Below are positions 43,219-53,850 of a stretch of DNA of 64,000 nt, one piece after another (position 1 is the stretch's first letter; each line of letters opens with the position of its first letter). This DNA comes from Sphaerulina vaccinii (taxonomy: Eukaryota > Ascomycota > Dothideomycetes > Mycosphaerellales > Mycosphaerellaceae): positions 1,736,001 to 1,800,000 of the forward strand of contig JAKUDP010000010.1 of the NCBI GenBank assembly GCA_022570795.1, read 5' to 3'. The notes under the pieces were generated by a model. That model worked only from the letters and a program-made list of their open reading frames with translations, was not told where the DNA came from and made no database searches. The position numbers were made by a program, and so were the translations under genes.

Positions 43219-45470
43219 CTACGAGAAGCTCTTGAGGAAACTCTGCACAACATCCTTAAGCTTGCCTTCAAGCTCTTTGCTCAGCGCACCCTGCTTGCTG
43301 ATCTCGTCCAGAATTGCGCTCTCGTTGGTCTTCAGGTGGCTCAGGAACTCGCTCTCCCACTTGAGGATCTTGTTGACTGGGACGTTGTCAAGGTATCCGT
43401 TAACACCGGCGAAGATCAAAGGAACCATCTCGTTGACAGCCATTGGCTGGTACTGCTTCTGCTTGAGGAGCTCGGTAAGACGCTCACCACGTTGCAGGGT
43501 CTGCTTGGTGGCGGCATCAAGATCGGAACCGAATTGGGCAAAGGCGGCGACCTCACGGTACTGGGCCAAGAAGAGCTTGAGGGAACCAGCGACTTGCTTC
43601 ATGGCCTTGAGCTGAGCAGCGGATCCGACACGGGAGACAGAAAGACCGACGTTGATGGCTGGACGGATACCCTTGTAGAAGAGTTCGGACTCCAAGAAGA
43701 TTTGACCGTCGGTGATGGAAATGACGTTGGTTGGGATGTATGCGGACACATCACCACCCTGTGTCTCGATGATAGGCAGAGAGGTCAGGGAACCACCACC
43801 GAACTTGTCGTTCATCTTGGCGGCACGCTCGAGCAGACGAGAGTGGAGGTAGAAGACACTGCAGATCGGTTAGCAAGTTTCTCGAAATCCCTTTGTAGAA
43901 TGTACGTACTCTCCAGGGTAGGCCTCACGTCCTGGTGGACGACGGAGAAGGAGAGACATTTGACGGTAGGCCACGGCTTGCTAGAGTGCAGTCAGTAAGA
44001 TGATCTCATGGAGTAAGGGCGGATTGCGATCAACATACCTTGGACAGATCATCGTAGATGATGACGGCGTGCTTGCCTGTAAATTCAGTTAGCAACTTTC
44101 CCACCACACCAATTCAATGGTCCCCTAGGGAGTAACTCGCCATTATCACGGAAACTGATTCTATCGTTAGCATATGTTCATATGTGTTGGTCCAGGGTGT
44201 ACTTACTATTCTCCCATAGCACATCCAGCGAATGGTGCAATGTACTGCAGTGGAGCGGCCTCGGAGGCGGTGGCAGCCACGATGATGCAGTACTTCATGG
44301 CATCCTGCTCCTCAAGGGTCTTGACGAGCTGGGCAACGGTGGATCGCTTTTGTCCGACGGCAACGTAGATGCAGTAAAGCTTCTTGGTCTCATCGGTTCC
44401 CTCGTTCCATCGCTTCTGGTTCAACATGGCGTCGAGAGCGACGGCAGTCTTACCAGTCTGACGATCACCAATGATCAACTCACGCTGACCACGGCCGATT
44501 GGCACCATGGCGTCGACGGACTTGAGACCAGTCTGGACTGGCTGGTTGACAGACTGTCGAGGAAGAATACCAGGAGCCTTCATCTGAGCACGGCGACGCT
44601 CCTTGGTCTTGAGTGGTCCCTTGCCATCGATTGGGTTTCCGAGGGCGTCAACAACACGGCCGAGAAGTTCGACACCGACTGGGACATCGACCTGTAAAGA
44701 TCATTAGCTCCCATGTAGGTATGTGGCGTTATGCGTAGAGCTCACAATCTCTCCAGTACGCTTGACAGTCTCGCCTTCCTTGACCAGTCTGTCGGAACCG
44801 AAGAGCACGACACCGACTTGTCCGGCCTCGAGGTTCATGCACATGCCCTTGACACCAGATGCGAATCTCGTCGACTGTTAGCCATATTCACGTGACCTTG
44901 TGCTTGCAATGCTGTAGCTTACTCGACCAGCTCCTCAGCTTGGACATTGTTCATGCCATAGACACGAGCAATACCATCACTGCGCATCTGTCAGTCTCCC
45001 ATTTCCTGCCCATGATGTTCTCCATATGCTGTTGCTCTCATACCCGACAGTGAGGACACGGCCAGTCTCGGCGAGACCGGTCTCCTCTTGCACGCCACGG
45101 ATTCTCTGTTCCAAGATGGAGGACACCTCGGTAGGCTGGGCCTTGGTCTCTGAGGCATAGCCACGAGCGAAGGCGTTGGCGACGGCGGGTGTGGTTCGTT
45201 GCTACAAGCAAAAGTCGTGATGTTAGCGCGCTGTCCCTGAAGGCCTCGGGCGTGCCACGCAGGCCTGCGCAGCTCGAATAGAGCTTCAAAACTGCTTCCA
45301 AAGGCCATTGAGCGTGGGTATCGGACCCATTGAGCTCATCGGTGGTGTTTGTAGGCGGCATTGGAGCTTTGCTGGTGGCGCGGAGGAGGTGTACATACCG
45401 CTGCAAATCTGCTGCTGGCGGAGATGGAACCGGCCGCGCGGGCGCTCGACCGGAGCGCGGTTCTGAACAT
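43219..45470 (-). CDS. ATP1: ATP1, mitochondrial F1F0 ATP synthase alpha subunit
   Basis: Non-catalytic nucleotide-binding subunit of the F1 head in mitochondria. I place nine exons: 45470-45399, 45201-45044, 44979-44923, 44866-44746, 44691-44207, 44154-44141, 44076-44039, 43980-43910 and 43858-43219. The sum is 551 residues, normal length. The presequence is MFRTALRSSARAAGSISASS. The mature part follows from about KAQPTEVSSILEQRI. Walker A GDRQTGKT is at about 211-218. The block ending APFAGCAMGEYFRDNG is rebuilt only by joining a 14-nt exon. YLHSRLLERAAKMND and the C-terminal helices are intact. The intron after the 14-nt exon begins GC rather than GT. It is divergent from the MPO1-like gene with 377 bp between starts. 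Confidence 0.95.
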
Positions 45471-45847
45471 TGTGATGATGCTCGGGATGCTGCTTGTGTA
45501 GACTGCTGCTCCCTCAGCAGATGGTAGATGAGTATGAGCGGAGAGGGTGGTGATGGATGGTGAAGTCGTGGAGCTGCAAAGGTTCTCACACCAGCACGGA
45601 TGGACGGGAACGATCGGGTGTTTAGACGGCGCCAAGCAACCTCACTTCTTGCTTCTGCCTCGCCTCGACTCGAATCTCACACATCATGCTTATCACTATT
45701 CACTTCCTACAGCAACCTGCTCAGGCTTGACATATCGCAGGCACAAGACCTGGGCTGAAATCAAGCCAGTACCGAACGTCCTACGACTCTTGACGCACTC
45801 CCGTCGAGCTTTACAAGGTTCATCACTATAATCAACCCGGCTAGGCC
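45471..45847. promoter_or_regulatory. Divergent promoter of ATP1 and MPO1-like gene
   Basis: 377 bp. No specific site assigned. Confidence 0.4.
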
Positions 45848-46600
45848 ATGGCTCTCAATCTTGAGAAACAGCTGTTATTTGTATGTTGATACAGCTAGCG
45901 GACATCACAGTTTTGAGAATGCTAACACATCTTACAGTATGGCTCATATCACCACGATCCGGTACTGCTACCTCTCCAACTTGACCAGCTACCGACAGTG
46001 AACTAACATCCGTAGGTCAATGTTGGAATCCATATCATATTCGTACCGATTCTCCTCCTAACAGGCTTTCTCTTTGTAAGCTCTCTTACTCAGAAGTTAC
46101 AGTATGGCAACTGATTTCAGCAGGGCACGAATACACCGGCAATACCGATCCCCGAATGGCTGACAGTGCCGTACTTGCCACTCAATGCAGGAACGATAGC
46201 GTGTGTGGTCTACTCCTCCCTCTACGTCTTGATGGAACCTGTAGCTGGTGCCATGTTAGCACCTTTGCTGCTTGGAGGGACAGCATATGCAAATCACTTG
46301 ACTTCGACCTACGGCATGCAAGCCAACTACGCTGCGATTGGGGTCCACATATTCTCATGGCTTGTCCAATTCGTTGGACATGGTGTGTTTGAAGGTCGTG
46401 CTCCAGCTCTGCTCGACAACCTGGTGCAGGCAATCTTCCTGGCGCCTTTCTTCGTTTGGCTGGAGATACTGTTTGCTTTTGGCTACCGCCCTGAGCTCAA
46501 GTCTCGCCTCGACACTGCGATTGACAAGGAATTGAAGAAGCTGAAGGCTGAAAAGGCAGCTAAGGGGCTGGTTAGCAAGGCTAATGGTCATGCGTCATGA
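45848..46600 (+). CDS. MPO1: MPO1-like 2-hydroxy fatty acid dioxygenase (DUF962)
   Basis: Mpo1-family enzymes use iron to alpha-oxidise 2-hydroxy fatty acids from phytosphingosine breakdown in the ER. Exons are 45848-45880, 45938-45961 (24 nt), 46016-46075 and 46124-46600, giving 197 residues. The head MALNLEKQLLFYGSYHHDPVN is characteristic, with the HH pair likely in the metal site. Further family marks are GVHIFSW and GHGVFEGRAPALLDN. Four hydrophobic segments are visible. The last acceptor could be 46120 instead of 46123, which would add one Gln; both keep frame. The C-terminus is Lys-rich (KKLKAEKAAKG), as expected for an ER membrane protein. Confidence 0.92.
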
Positions 46601-47113
46601 ATGAAGTTCTATTGCATTTGCTTCAGAGTAACACGAGCCAGCGCGTGGTGGAAATGTTTTATGCGTATATACCAGTAGCATAATGAACATTGCTGATGCC
46701 TTTAGCACCAATTGCATCTGCACCCCTCCAACGTGGCCATCTTCTCAATCACGCACTTCCTTAGAAGGACTATTCCAACCCTCGGACGGGTATGTCTCCT
46801 TAAATGCGTAGTTGGTGGTAAGCTGCGGCAGGGGCGCTAATCGCGGCCCAATTACAGCGCATCAAACTTCGCTGGTGGTATTGATAGCTGGCTCAAATGC
46901 TCGTTATGGCTTTGTTTATCTCTCGCAGTCTCTTCCATATGCTGATTTGTGCTATCCAAAACTTCGACGTGTGGTCCTGATATGGTTGGTATAGACAACA
47001 AAGCCAGGATCCGTAGACAGGATGCCGATGATCTCCTCAGGTAAAGTGCTAAGGTCCGTCCAGCACATGGGTCGTTCGCAGCCACATCAGAGTGGCCGGA
47101 CTGCTGTCGACTT
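46601..47113. other. Intergenic region
   Basis: 513 bp between convergent 3' ends. Nothing recognised. Confidence 0.4.
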
Positions 47114-47809
47114 TCATCTAACACCCTGGGCTTGTGTGTTCGTCTCCAATCTAGGCCGCCAGTCCCGAAGACGTTGCACCGGGCCGCCCTCAATCACCAC
47201 GTCCTTTTCATCTGCTGGTCGCCCTAGTACAGTCCCTTGGAATCTGCTATCGTCGCCCGATTTGCTGTGCTTCTTCTTGAGTGCCGTAAAGAAGTCGTCC
47301 TCCTTAACGACGCTTCCACCGACTCCTATCAGCGGCACTGCGCCAGGCACATTCAGATCCTTCTCGAGGCCTGCCACACGCTTGATCTCCCGATACTGAC
47401 TCGAGTCGTACCATCTTGTGAACTCTCTCACATCTTCCGTGTCTTCATCATCTCGCTTTCTCTTCTCCACCATTGCTCGTTGCTTGCCAGCTTTGGGCAC
47501 ATCTGCCATTTCTGCCAAAGGAATGCGCATCCGTTCTTTCCAGGCTTCCTCTGCTGCTCCCTCGAGCGGAACCAGGACGCCGCAGTCCGACAGCGCCATG
47601 CGCACATCTGAGATGGTCGGCACAGGGTCGTTGTGGCTCGCAATGGCGTATTGTGCAGTAGTGGATGCGAGCAGGACCAGATGTCGTTCGGCGAGGTTGA
47701 CCAGCGTATCGAGCACAGATGGCTTTGTGCTGTGGAAACCGGCAGCGCGCAAAGTGTGAAGAATGGCTGGGCGAAGTAGCGCGCGGTGTAGATCGTGCGA
47801 TTGTGACAT
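47114..47809 (-). CDS. Histone-fold (BTP) protein, TAF3/TAF8-like
   Basis: A single exon of 231 residues. The N-terminal about 75 residues match the bromodomain-associated histone fold: LHRALLRPAILHTLRAAGF, then TLVNLAERHLVLLAS and DVRMALSDCGVLVP. This fold is found in TFIID subunits TAF3 and TAF8 and in a few other chromatin proteins. The middle part is charged with a basic-acidic stretch, and EFTRWYDSSQYREIKRVAG then DDFFTALKKKHSK follows. There is no PHD finger; fungal TAF3 proteins usually lack one. TAF3 seems the closer match by size, but TAF8 or an SPT7-like protein is possible. Divergent from the small membrane protein gene with 251 bp between starts. Confidence 0.75.
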   Translation of the reverse strand: MSQSHDLHRALLRPAILHTLRAAGFHSTKPSVLDTLVNLAERHLVLLASTTAQYAIASHNDPVPTISDVRMALSDCGVLVPLEGAAEEAWKERMRIPLAEMADVPKAGKQRAMVEKRKRDDEDTEDVREFTRWYDSSQYREIKRVAGLEKDLNVPGAVPLIGVGGSVVKEDDFFTALKKKHSKSGDDSRFQGTVLGRPADEKDVVIEGGPVQRLRDWRPRLETNTQAQGVR

Positions 47810-48060
47810 CTTAGCTCCTTGTCGTAAATGTCGTGTTGCGTGTCATCGAGATATCATGGTGTGTGTTGGAAAGAAGATCTTCGAGCAATTCGCGTGAAGC
47901 TCTGGACTTCACTTCGTGACTTCGTGTCAGTTCACGCACAGACGCCAATGACGTTGCTACCGAGCCCTTCTCTACAAACATTTGAAGCTGCCTGAGCTTC
48001 TCACAAATAACATTAACATCTCTTTTCAAACAAGGAGGACCACAGCTCTACTCAGCAGAT

Positions 48061-48719
48061 ATGGATGTATGCAAACACCTACATCCCTCTTCAAACACTT
48101 ACTGACCTTTCGTCTAGACTTTCAAAACCTACAGTAATCACAAACCAGGTCTCGAAATGCCAGCATCAACTAACACCCTGCTCTTCTAGATGCGGCCACT
48201 TCGGCATATCTTGCACTGCAAGCTTGCCCTCTCCTCTTCACGCCCAAAATGGTAGTCAGCATGCTGGCATCCGAACCACGACTCATCACCGACGTCGAAA
48301 GCTACATGCTACGCGCTCTGGGCTTCGCACTCCTTGCCCTCTCCGCCTTCACGCTCCTCCTCACTGGACTACTACCTATTGCCCCTCCGAGATCAACTAG
48401 CGACCCGACTAGCGATGACCCGTACTCCTTCCCGACTGCAGTAACCGCGACTTGCTATCACGGGCTTTCAGCTTTCTACTTGTACACACAAGTGACCAAG
48501 TATGGCGTCAGTTTCGGCTATGGGTCGGGCATGTTTCTGTCAGCTGGACTGTTCTGCTTGGGAGTGTTCAGTTGTTTGTTCGGAAACGAGCGAAGCAGGG
48601 TTAGCAAAACAACGGGAGCAGACAAGAGGACGTCGAACTTTCCCTTCACAAACTCCGAGTCAGCAAGGGAGAAGAAGAAGGAGAGCAAGAGAAAGTCTGT
48701 ATCGTCAAAAATTAGATAA
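48061..48719 (+). CDS. Small fungal membrane protein with micro-exons
   Basis: Exons, as I read them, are 48061-48066 (ATG GAT), 48118-48133 (16 nt) and 48190-48719, giving 183 residues. The introns have GTATGC...TCTAG and GTAATC...TTCTAG ends, and the second has ACTAAC near its 3' end. The rebuilt head is MDTFKTYNAATSAYLALQAC, followed by a first hydrophobic segment PLLFTPKMVVSML. Three more hydrophobic segments follow (FALLALSAFTLLLTGLLPI and others). The C-terminus is Lys/Ser-rich. This head resembles a conserved uncharacterised fungal family from memory. If the small exons are wrong, translation would begin at ATG 48249 (156 residues). Function unknown. Confidence 0.65.
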
Positions 48720-48782
48720 GCTGTAAGGGCGCTGAGAACCTGCTCTTCTATCATATAATACACAATGGGACAACCTGCGTAC

Positions 48783-50195
48783 TCATTTGCCACTCATGTC
48801 GACCAGCGTACCAACAGCGTCTGCTTCTGCGGTCTTCTGATCCTGCGCCTTGACTGGGGTATTTTGAACACTTCGCATTCTTTCCCGCTCCTCGTACACC
48901 GACATTTGTGCAGCCAGGTAGTTGTCGTATGGATCTGCTTCGCCATCGAACCCGCCTCCAGATGCCCCTGTAGGGGGCGGTGAAGGTGAGTTCTGCTCCT
49001 TAAGCTTGATGTGAGTGCCAGAAATGTGTTCGTTGTCGAATCGGAAAGGAGCAGGCCTCGTTCGCCAGCGAGGTTCGCCGTCTGTCCACTTGAGCAACTT
49101 TGCGGGTTCCACGTCCTGTGCCATAGCTTCTCTCACTCGAGCGTCTACGTTCTTCATGATTTGATCCTGATCCGCGTGTGCCAGCTCTGCTTCCAATGTC
49201 CCCTCGAGCAAGATCTCTTTCAGTTGCCATTCCTCCCTCTTCTGCTGCTCCAATGCCTCAACCTGCTTCTTCAGGTCGTCGCCTTCCTTCATTGCCCAAT
49301 GTACTTGCCGCCGTAGAAGGCGCATAAGTTGATCGGCAGTAATGCTGCTCTCCCAGGCGGTGAAGTGGATGTCTGGAGGATAGTGTATCATGAACCCTGG
49401 TTGACCTGTTATGGGGTGGTGTGCAGGTATGTATGTTATATTGTCGCTGGCAGGCGAGGGATTGACCCAATTGCCATCTTCATCCTGCGTGGGACCCATA
49501 TCTTGCACAGGGGCGCCTTTCGGACCTCCATTACTCTTAATCTTCGGACCTTTGCCTTTTCCTGCTGCTGGAATTGTTGCGTCTGTGCCTCTTACTGGCT
49601 CTGGCTCGTGCACTGTGCGCATATGCTTTGCCAGCGCGTCTGATCTCGTGAATGCCTTGTCGCATTCTGGCAGTTGGCAGTAGTATGGCTTTTCCTTGGT
49701 GTGACTTCGCATGTGTGCCTTGAGTGCATAGCCGCTTGGATGATTACTCGTTTTGCGCTGGCACTCTCCCCATTCACAAACATACTTGGTCTTCTTGGGA
49801 CCTCCTGTCGCACAATGGGTGCTCTGAACGTGCTTAACCAACTCATCGTTGTTCTCAGCTGCCCCAAACGTGCAATCCTTCCACAAACACTGGGTCTGCG
49901 CCTGCTCCCGGATGGTCCATTCGTCGTCGTTGGGCGAGCCAGGCGCACTGCTGTAGCCGTCTGAGGACACACTAATAATATCGTCGTCTTCTTCTGGGTG
50001 CGGTGTTGCCGCTTCGAACGTTGCTAGTGAGGACGGAGCAGTCTTGCGACGCTTTGCAGGCGGTTGATCTGCTTCGTTATGCGTGATGTCGACACTTGGT
50101 CGCGACGAGGGAGCCGGCGTGCTGAGTGTGTCCTCCACGTCACTATCGACAGAGGGCGGATCGGAGAGGTCGGACGATGCTGGTGAGTCTGCCAT
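48783..50195 (-). CDS. C2H2 zinc-finger protein (three fingers)
   Basis: A single exon of 470 residues, nuclear by inference. The head is Ser/Asp-rich with PPAKRRKTA. Three Cys2His2 fingers lie at about residues 103-196. The first is CLWKDCTFGAAENNDEL...H, and the second CEWGECQRKTSNHPSG has the long spacing seen in GLI/ZIC-type fingers. The third is CQLPECDKAFTRSDALAKH followed by MRTVH. A region with coiled-coil character follows (LMRLLRRQVHWAMKEGDDL). The overall layout resembles the Iec1 subunit of the fission-yeast INO80 complex, from memory; I could not verify that. Divergent from the ankyrin gene, 222 bp between starts. Confidence 0.88.
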   Translation of the reverse strand: MADSPASSDLSDPPSVDSDVEDTLSTPAPSSRPSVDITHNEADQPPAKRRKTAPSSLATFEAATPHPEEDDDIISVSSDGYSSAPGSPNDDEWTIREQAQTQCLWKDCTFGAAENNDELVKHVQSTHCATGGPKKTKYVCEWGECQRKTSNHPSGYALKAHMRSHTKEKPYYCQLPECDKAFTRSDALAKHMRTVHEPEPVRGTDATIPAAGKGKGPKIKSNGGPKGAPVQDMGPTQDEDGNWVNPSPASDNITYIPAHHPITGQPGFMIHYPPDIHFTAWESSITADQLMRLLRRQVHWAMKEGDDLKKQVEALEQQKREEWQLKEILLEGTLEAELAHADQDQIMKNVDARVREAMAQDVEPAKLLKWTDGEPRWRTRPAPFRFDNEHISGTHIKLKEQNSPSPPPTGASGGGFDGEADPYDNYLAAQMSVYEERERMRSVQNTPVKAQDQKTAEADAVGTLVDMSGK

Positions 50196-50417
50196 AATGG
50201 AATGCGGTTGTCGATGTGGGGTGTGGAGTGCTTGTTAGAAAGGGCAGTGTTGAAGTTAATGGGAAGTACAGCTGTAGAGCTAGTTCTCATGCGCGGCGCT
50301 AGTGCCCGTACTTGCCGCACTTCTCGTTCATGTGGAAGTGAAATTGTAGCCACTTCTTCTCCCCAACTTGATTTATTCGCAAATCACATTTCCAGTCCAC
50401 GACGAGAGTAGGAAACT

Positions 50418-51092
50418 ATGGCACAGTCTCCTACCATTGACTTACTGCTCAATCTGGTTCCGGAGCGACCAGAAGTAGTACTCGAAAAATTACAAGCCTA
50501 TCCAGATCTAGCGAAGAAACAGGATCAGCATGGGTACTCTCTCGTACATGCAGCTGCATCGTACGGTCATGTCGATCTACTCAAGGCTCTGATCAACGAC
50601 TTCTCGGTCGACCCGAATATCAAGGACGAGGATGGCGAGACAGCTCTATTCTCCGTTGAGGACGTCACGATGGCAAAAGAGCTTCTCGACCTTGGGACTG
50701 ATCCGCAGTCACGCAACGATGAAGATCAGCTTGCAGCTGATAAGCTGGCGGACGATGATGAGCAACCTGCTGTAGCTGCATATTTGAGGGAGATTGCGAA
50801 CTCTTCTACTTCTACCAATGGATCGGCCTCTCTACCCAATTGTAACGCAAACGAAGCCCATCATCCTCCGCCTCTGCCAGAGGGTCTCGAACTGAACATA
50901 GGGACCATGATGCCAGAGGAGGAGGCTGCAGACCCGGAGTTCAGAAGAAGGATCGAGGAGCTCGCAGCCAGAAGCGACTTCGAGACAGAGGAAGGTCAAG
51001 ATGAGTTGCGCAGAATCATCATCGACGCGCTCTCAGGATCAGCCAGTGGAGATGCACAAGGACCACCAACCTCACGAAGACGAATTGACTGA
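50418..51092 (+). CDS. Ankyrin-repeat protein, YAR1-like
   Basis: A single exon of 224 residues. Ankyrin repeats cover about residues 30-130, the clearest being YSLVHAAASYGHVDLLKALI and then DPNIKDEDGETALF. The second half is acidic and ends with helices including EFRRRIEELAARSDFETEEG. Size and layout resemble yeast Yar1, an ankyrin chaperone of ribosomal protein uS3, but I cannot exclude a different small ankyrin protein. No targeting signal, so cytosol or nucleus. Confidence 0.8.
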   Translation: MAQSPTIDLLLNLVPERPEVVLEKLQAYPDLAKKQDQHGYSLVHAAASYGHVDLLKALINDFSVDPNIKDEDGETALFSVEDVTMAKELLDLGTDPQSRNDEDQLAADKLADDDEQPAVAAYLREIANSSTSTNGSASLPNCNANEAHHPPPLPEGLELNIGTMMPEEEAADPEFRRRIEELAARSDFETEEGQDELRRIIIDALSGSASGDAQGPPTSRRRID

Positions 51093-51918
51093 ATGGACTG
51101 GGTTTGGCAAAGATCTGTCAACCAGTCATATTCTGCAAGCTTGAAACGCTTAAACTGTTGCAAGCACTCGCACCAAGAAGTCAATTTTGTTGTGCCTCCA
51201 CATGGACACACGGCTATTGAGCTGTGTTCGCGCATGATCGCACTAGCAATCTCCTGGGATCTCGCCCTGCCGACTACTATGCTGAGGTATGTTGACCATG
51301 GTGATATATGGAGTCGGAGCATTGCCAATTTGATGATGATCGAACAGGTAGGGTAGATGACACTACATTCTCATTTCCATTCCTCGCTAACCATGATCTA
51401 GATATGGCCGAGACCGGTTCATGATCAAGCGTCAGCGATGATGTGGACAATGGCAATCGCGATGGCACGAAGATGAGGAGACGCTCGGCAGAGGAATGAT
51501 CTCGAAGAGTCCTGCCGTTGAGGGGTTGAAGATTCTAGAGGAAGCCTGTCAAAGCCTGTAACAATTGCTTGACACAGCGGCTGAGAACGCAGAAGCTCCA
51601 GACAAACACGGCCAGCTGAGTGGCATCTTTCCAGATGCACAATGTACAGCTGTGAGATATGTCCCAGATTTAGCTCTCCTATTTCATTCAATCTTCATTC
51701 GATCGGGATTCTTGGGTCAAGTGCCCAGCTTTGTAGCGGCCAGAGATGCCACGAACTATCTTGTGCCGAGAATCGTGCTTCCATTGAGCCTGTTCCTCTT
51801 TTTATATGAGCTGCGATAGTTCTGTTTGCTTAGTCAGGAAGTGAAGAGAGTTATTTCTTGGCTACTTCGACCCTAGATCTATCAACCATCAACCACTCGG
51901 GAGAGATTAGACAACAAA
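51093..51918. other. Intergenic region
   Basis: 826 bp between two plus-strand genes. Short frames only. Nothing recognised. Confidence 0.45.
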
Positions 51919-53175
51919 ATGGAGCTCCGGAGAATAGCAGTCTGCCAGGACTGTGTTGCAGTCCTACGGCGCTCGGCGTCCTCACGCCCCATAGCACCAA
52001 TTTCGCAGCAATGGCTTTCCTCCGGTCTGATCAGCTCACCGTCACTCTTCCGACCTCACATAGCTGCACGCGCGATATCCACCCAGGCGCGGCTTCACCA
52101 GATACGCCGTCTCACAACAACGTCTACGAAACAGCCGCCGAAGCCGTACACAGCGCCCGATCTGAACAAAGTACATAATCGCGTACAAGAGCTTTCCACT
52201 TCAGTCCTCAAGCCGGAGCAGGGCACTATCCCTGCCGAAGAGCGCGTCCTATATGTGCTCGAACAGCTGGAATACCTCGCGAAGCTGATACTGGAGGAGC
52301 GTAGCACAGATGGCAACTTGCGAGCAAAAGCAAAAGAGCAGAAAGAAACCGCAACATCGGCATTGCTGGGGAGTGTCAATGCCAGATCATATCCAGCTGT
52401 CATCAGCAAGGCGAGCATATTGAGCTTGATCAGCGAGAGGGCTGAAGAGATGGTGCGCCATCCGGAGGTCTTCATCACGCCCGCCGTTCTGAAATCATAC
52501 GTGCAACTACAGAGCTTGCTACATCAACCTTCTTCGTTCCCGGACGTCTTCGATCTCTATGCGAGGAAACCAGTGCCGGCTCTCAAGGGCAACGAGGTGA
52601 CGTACAGTGCTGCGTCGCCAGAGCAGATCAAGTCCGCTGTACCTTCAGAAACTGCGAAAGAGGCATTGGCAGCTGCAATCGAGGTACATCAACTCCCACT
52701 GGCAGTAGATATCATCTCGACATCTTACTGCACTCCAGCCTTCAAGAAAGCAAAGACCTTTAAGCAGGCCGCATTCCCAATGGCAGGGCTGGCTGTAGCT
52801 CCTGTCGCAGCATATACACTATCGCAACAGTTCTCGCACTTGCAACAGACAATGGACACTGGTACAGCCACTGGTATCGCTTTCGCAGGTATCATGACCT
52901 ACGTTGGAGCCGTGGCCATGACAGGATATGTGGCAGTCACAACTTCGAACGATCAGATGGATCGCGTTACATGGGCGAGTGGTGTGCCTCTCTGGGAGAG
53001 GTGGGTACGCGAGGAGGAGAGAGCGGCCATTGATCAGCTCGCTGGCGCTTGGGGCTTCAAGGATATGGATAAGCGGGGTGAAGAGGAAGGCGAAGAGTGG
53101 GAGGCTTTAAGAGAATGGGTCGGCTCGAGAGGCATGATTCTTGATCGTGTCAGCTTGATGCCTGGTATGGAGTAG
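51919..53175 (+). CDS. Mitochondrial protein, conserved fungal, unknown function
   Basis: A single exon of 418 residues. The N-terminus is rich in Arg, Ser and Ala, with many basic residues and no acidic ones until about residue 80, which is a good mitochondrial presequence. A helical middle domain follows (RVLYVLEQLEYLAKLILEE, then ISLISERAEEM-type text). Two hydrophobic segments lie at about 290-340 (AAFPMAGLAVAPVAAYTL and GIAFAGIMTYVGAVAMTGYV), so inner-membrane anchoring is likely. The C-terminal part includes WASGVPLWERWVREEERA and an acidic helix. I do not recognise a named family; it could be a mitochondrial expression or assembly factor. Confidence 0.82.
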   Translation: MELRRIAVCQDCVAVLRRSASSRPIAPISQQWLSSGLISSPSLFRPHIAARAISTQARLHQIRRLTTTSTKQPPKPYTAPDLNKVHNRVQELSTSVLKPEQGTIPAEERVLYVLEQLEYLAKLILEERSTDGNLRAKAKEQKETATSALLGSVNARSYPAVISKASILSLISERAEEMVRHPEVFITPAVLKSYVQLQSLLHQPSSFPDVFDLYARKPVPALKGNEVTYSAASPEQIKSAVPSETAKEALAAAIEVHQLPLAVDIISTSYCTPAFKKAKTFKQAAFPMAGLAVAPVAAYTLSQQFSHLQQTMDTGTATGIAFAGIMTYVGAVAMTGYVAVTTSNDQMDRVTWASGVPLWERWVREEERAAIDQLAGAWGFKDMDKRGEEEGEEWEALREWVGSRGMILDRVSLMPGME

Positions 53176-53454
53176 GTCATTCGAGCGGTTCTCTTCAGGG
53201 CATGGAGAGAAGAGCATCGGGTGTGTAAGTCAATGTCTTGATCACAGTCGACTTCATGGTCAGGCTAATGAGCGTTGCACCAAGTGAGGCATCACTGTGC
53301 GCGAATATATTCACCTCGAGCGGACGAACATCGACCATCTCTTGCTCACGAGTTCAGACTGGATCCGGAAGCCAACGACTTCCTTGGCGTGGTTCACGAC
53401 TACACATTGCCACTCGATTTACAGTGCCGCGATAATGCTGCGCATTGTTGAAGT

Positions 53455-53768
53455 CTACAAGGTTTCAAAGGAGAAGCCATACGGCAGATCTGAAAGAACG
53501 AGCTTACGTACCGCAGGAGCTGAGAATGAAATTCGACGGCCGCGACAGTAGCGATATGCATGATCATCGTCTGAGATGTATGTCAGCATTGTATGATAGG
53601 GCATAAGCCTATGCTCTTTCGCAAGCATTACTGGATCGGGTATGGTCATATGAAATAGCGCATCCTCTGGATCATCCTGCGATAATATATCAGCAAATAA
53701 GCGAGATGTCTTCAGTACATTCTGCCGTGGACAACACTCACGATATTGCTGCGACTTATATATGACAT
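53455..53768 (-). CDS. Possible small spliced gene, unknown
   Basis: A minus-strand ATG at 53768 in good context (CCACCGATGTC) gives a 27-nt exon 53768-53742 (MSYISRSNI). It can be joined through a 65-nt GTGAGT...GCAG intron to 53676-53455 (DDPEDALFHMTIPDPVML, then HTMLTYISDDDHAYRYC) in phase 0, about 82 residues. A GTACGTAAGC near 53511-53520 could start another intron, which would change the C-terminus. No family is recognised. The start lies only 82 bp from the sulfotransferase-like start. Coding status is tentative. Confidence 0.35.
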
Positions 53769-53850
53769 CGGTGGCCACCTCGTTCAACGCCTACTTACAC
53801 TAGCCAACCGAAGTACACTCATTGCGACGTGGCAAAGGTGCTCGGAAACC

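Noticed and set aside
43157..43998. Plus-strand frames over ATP1
   Set aside because: They are antisense shadows of the highly conserved ATP1 exons.
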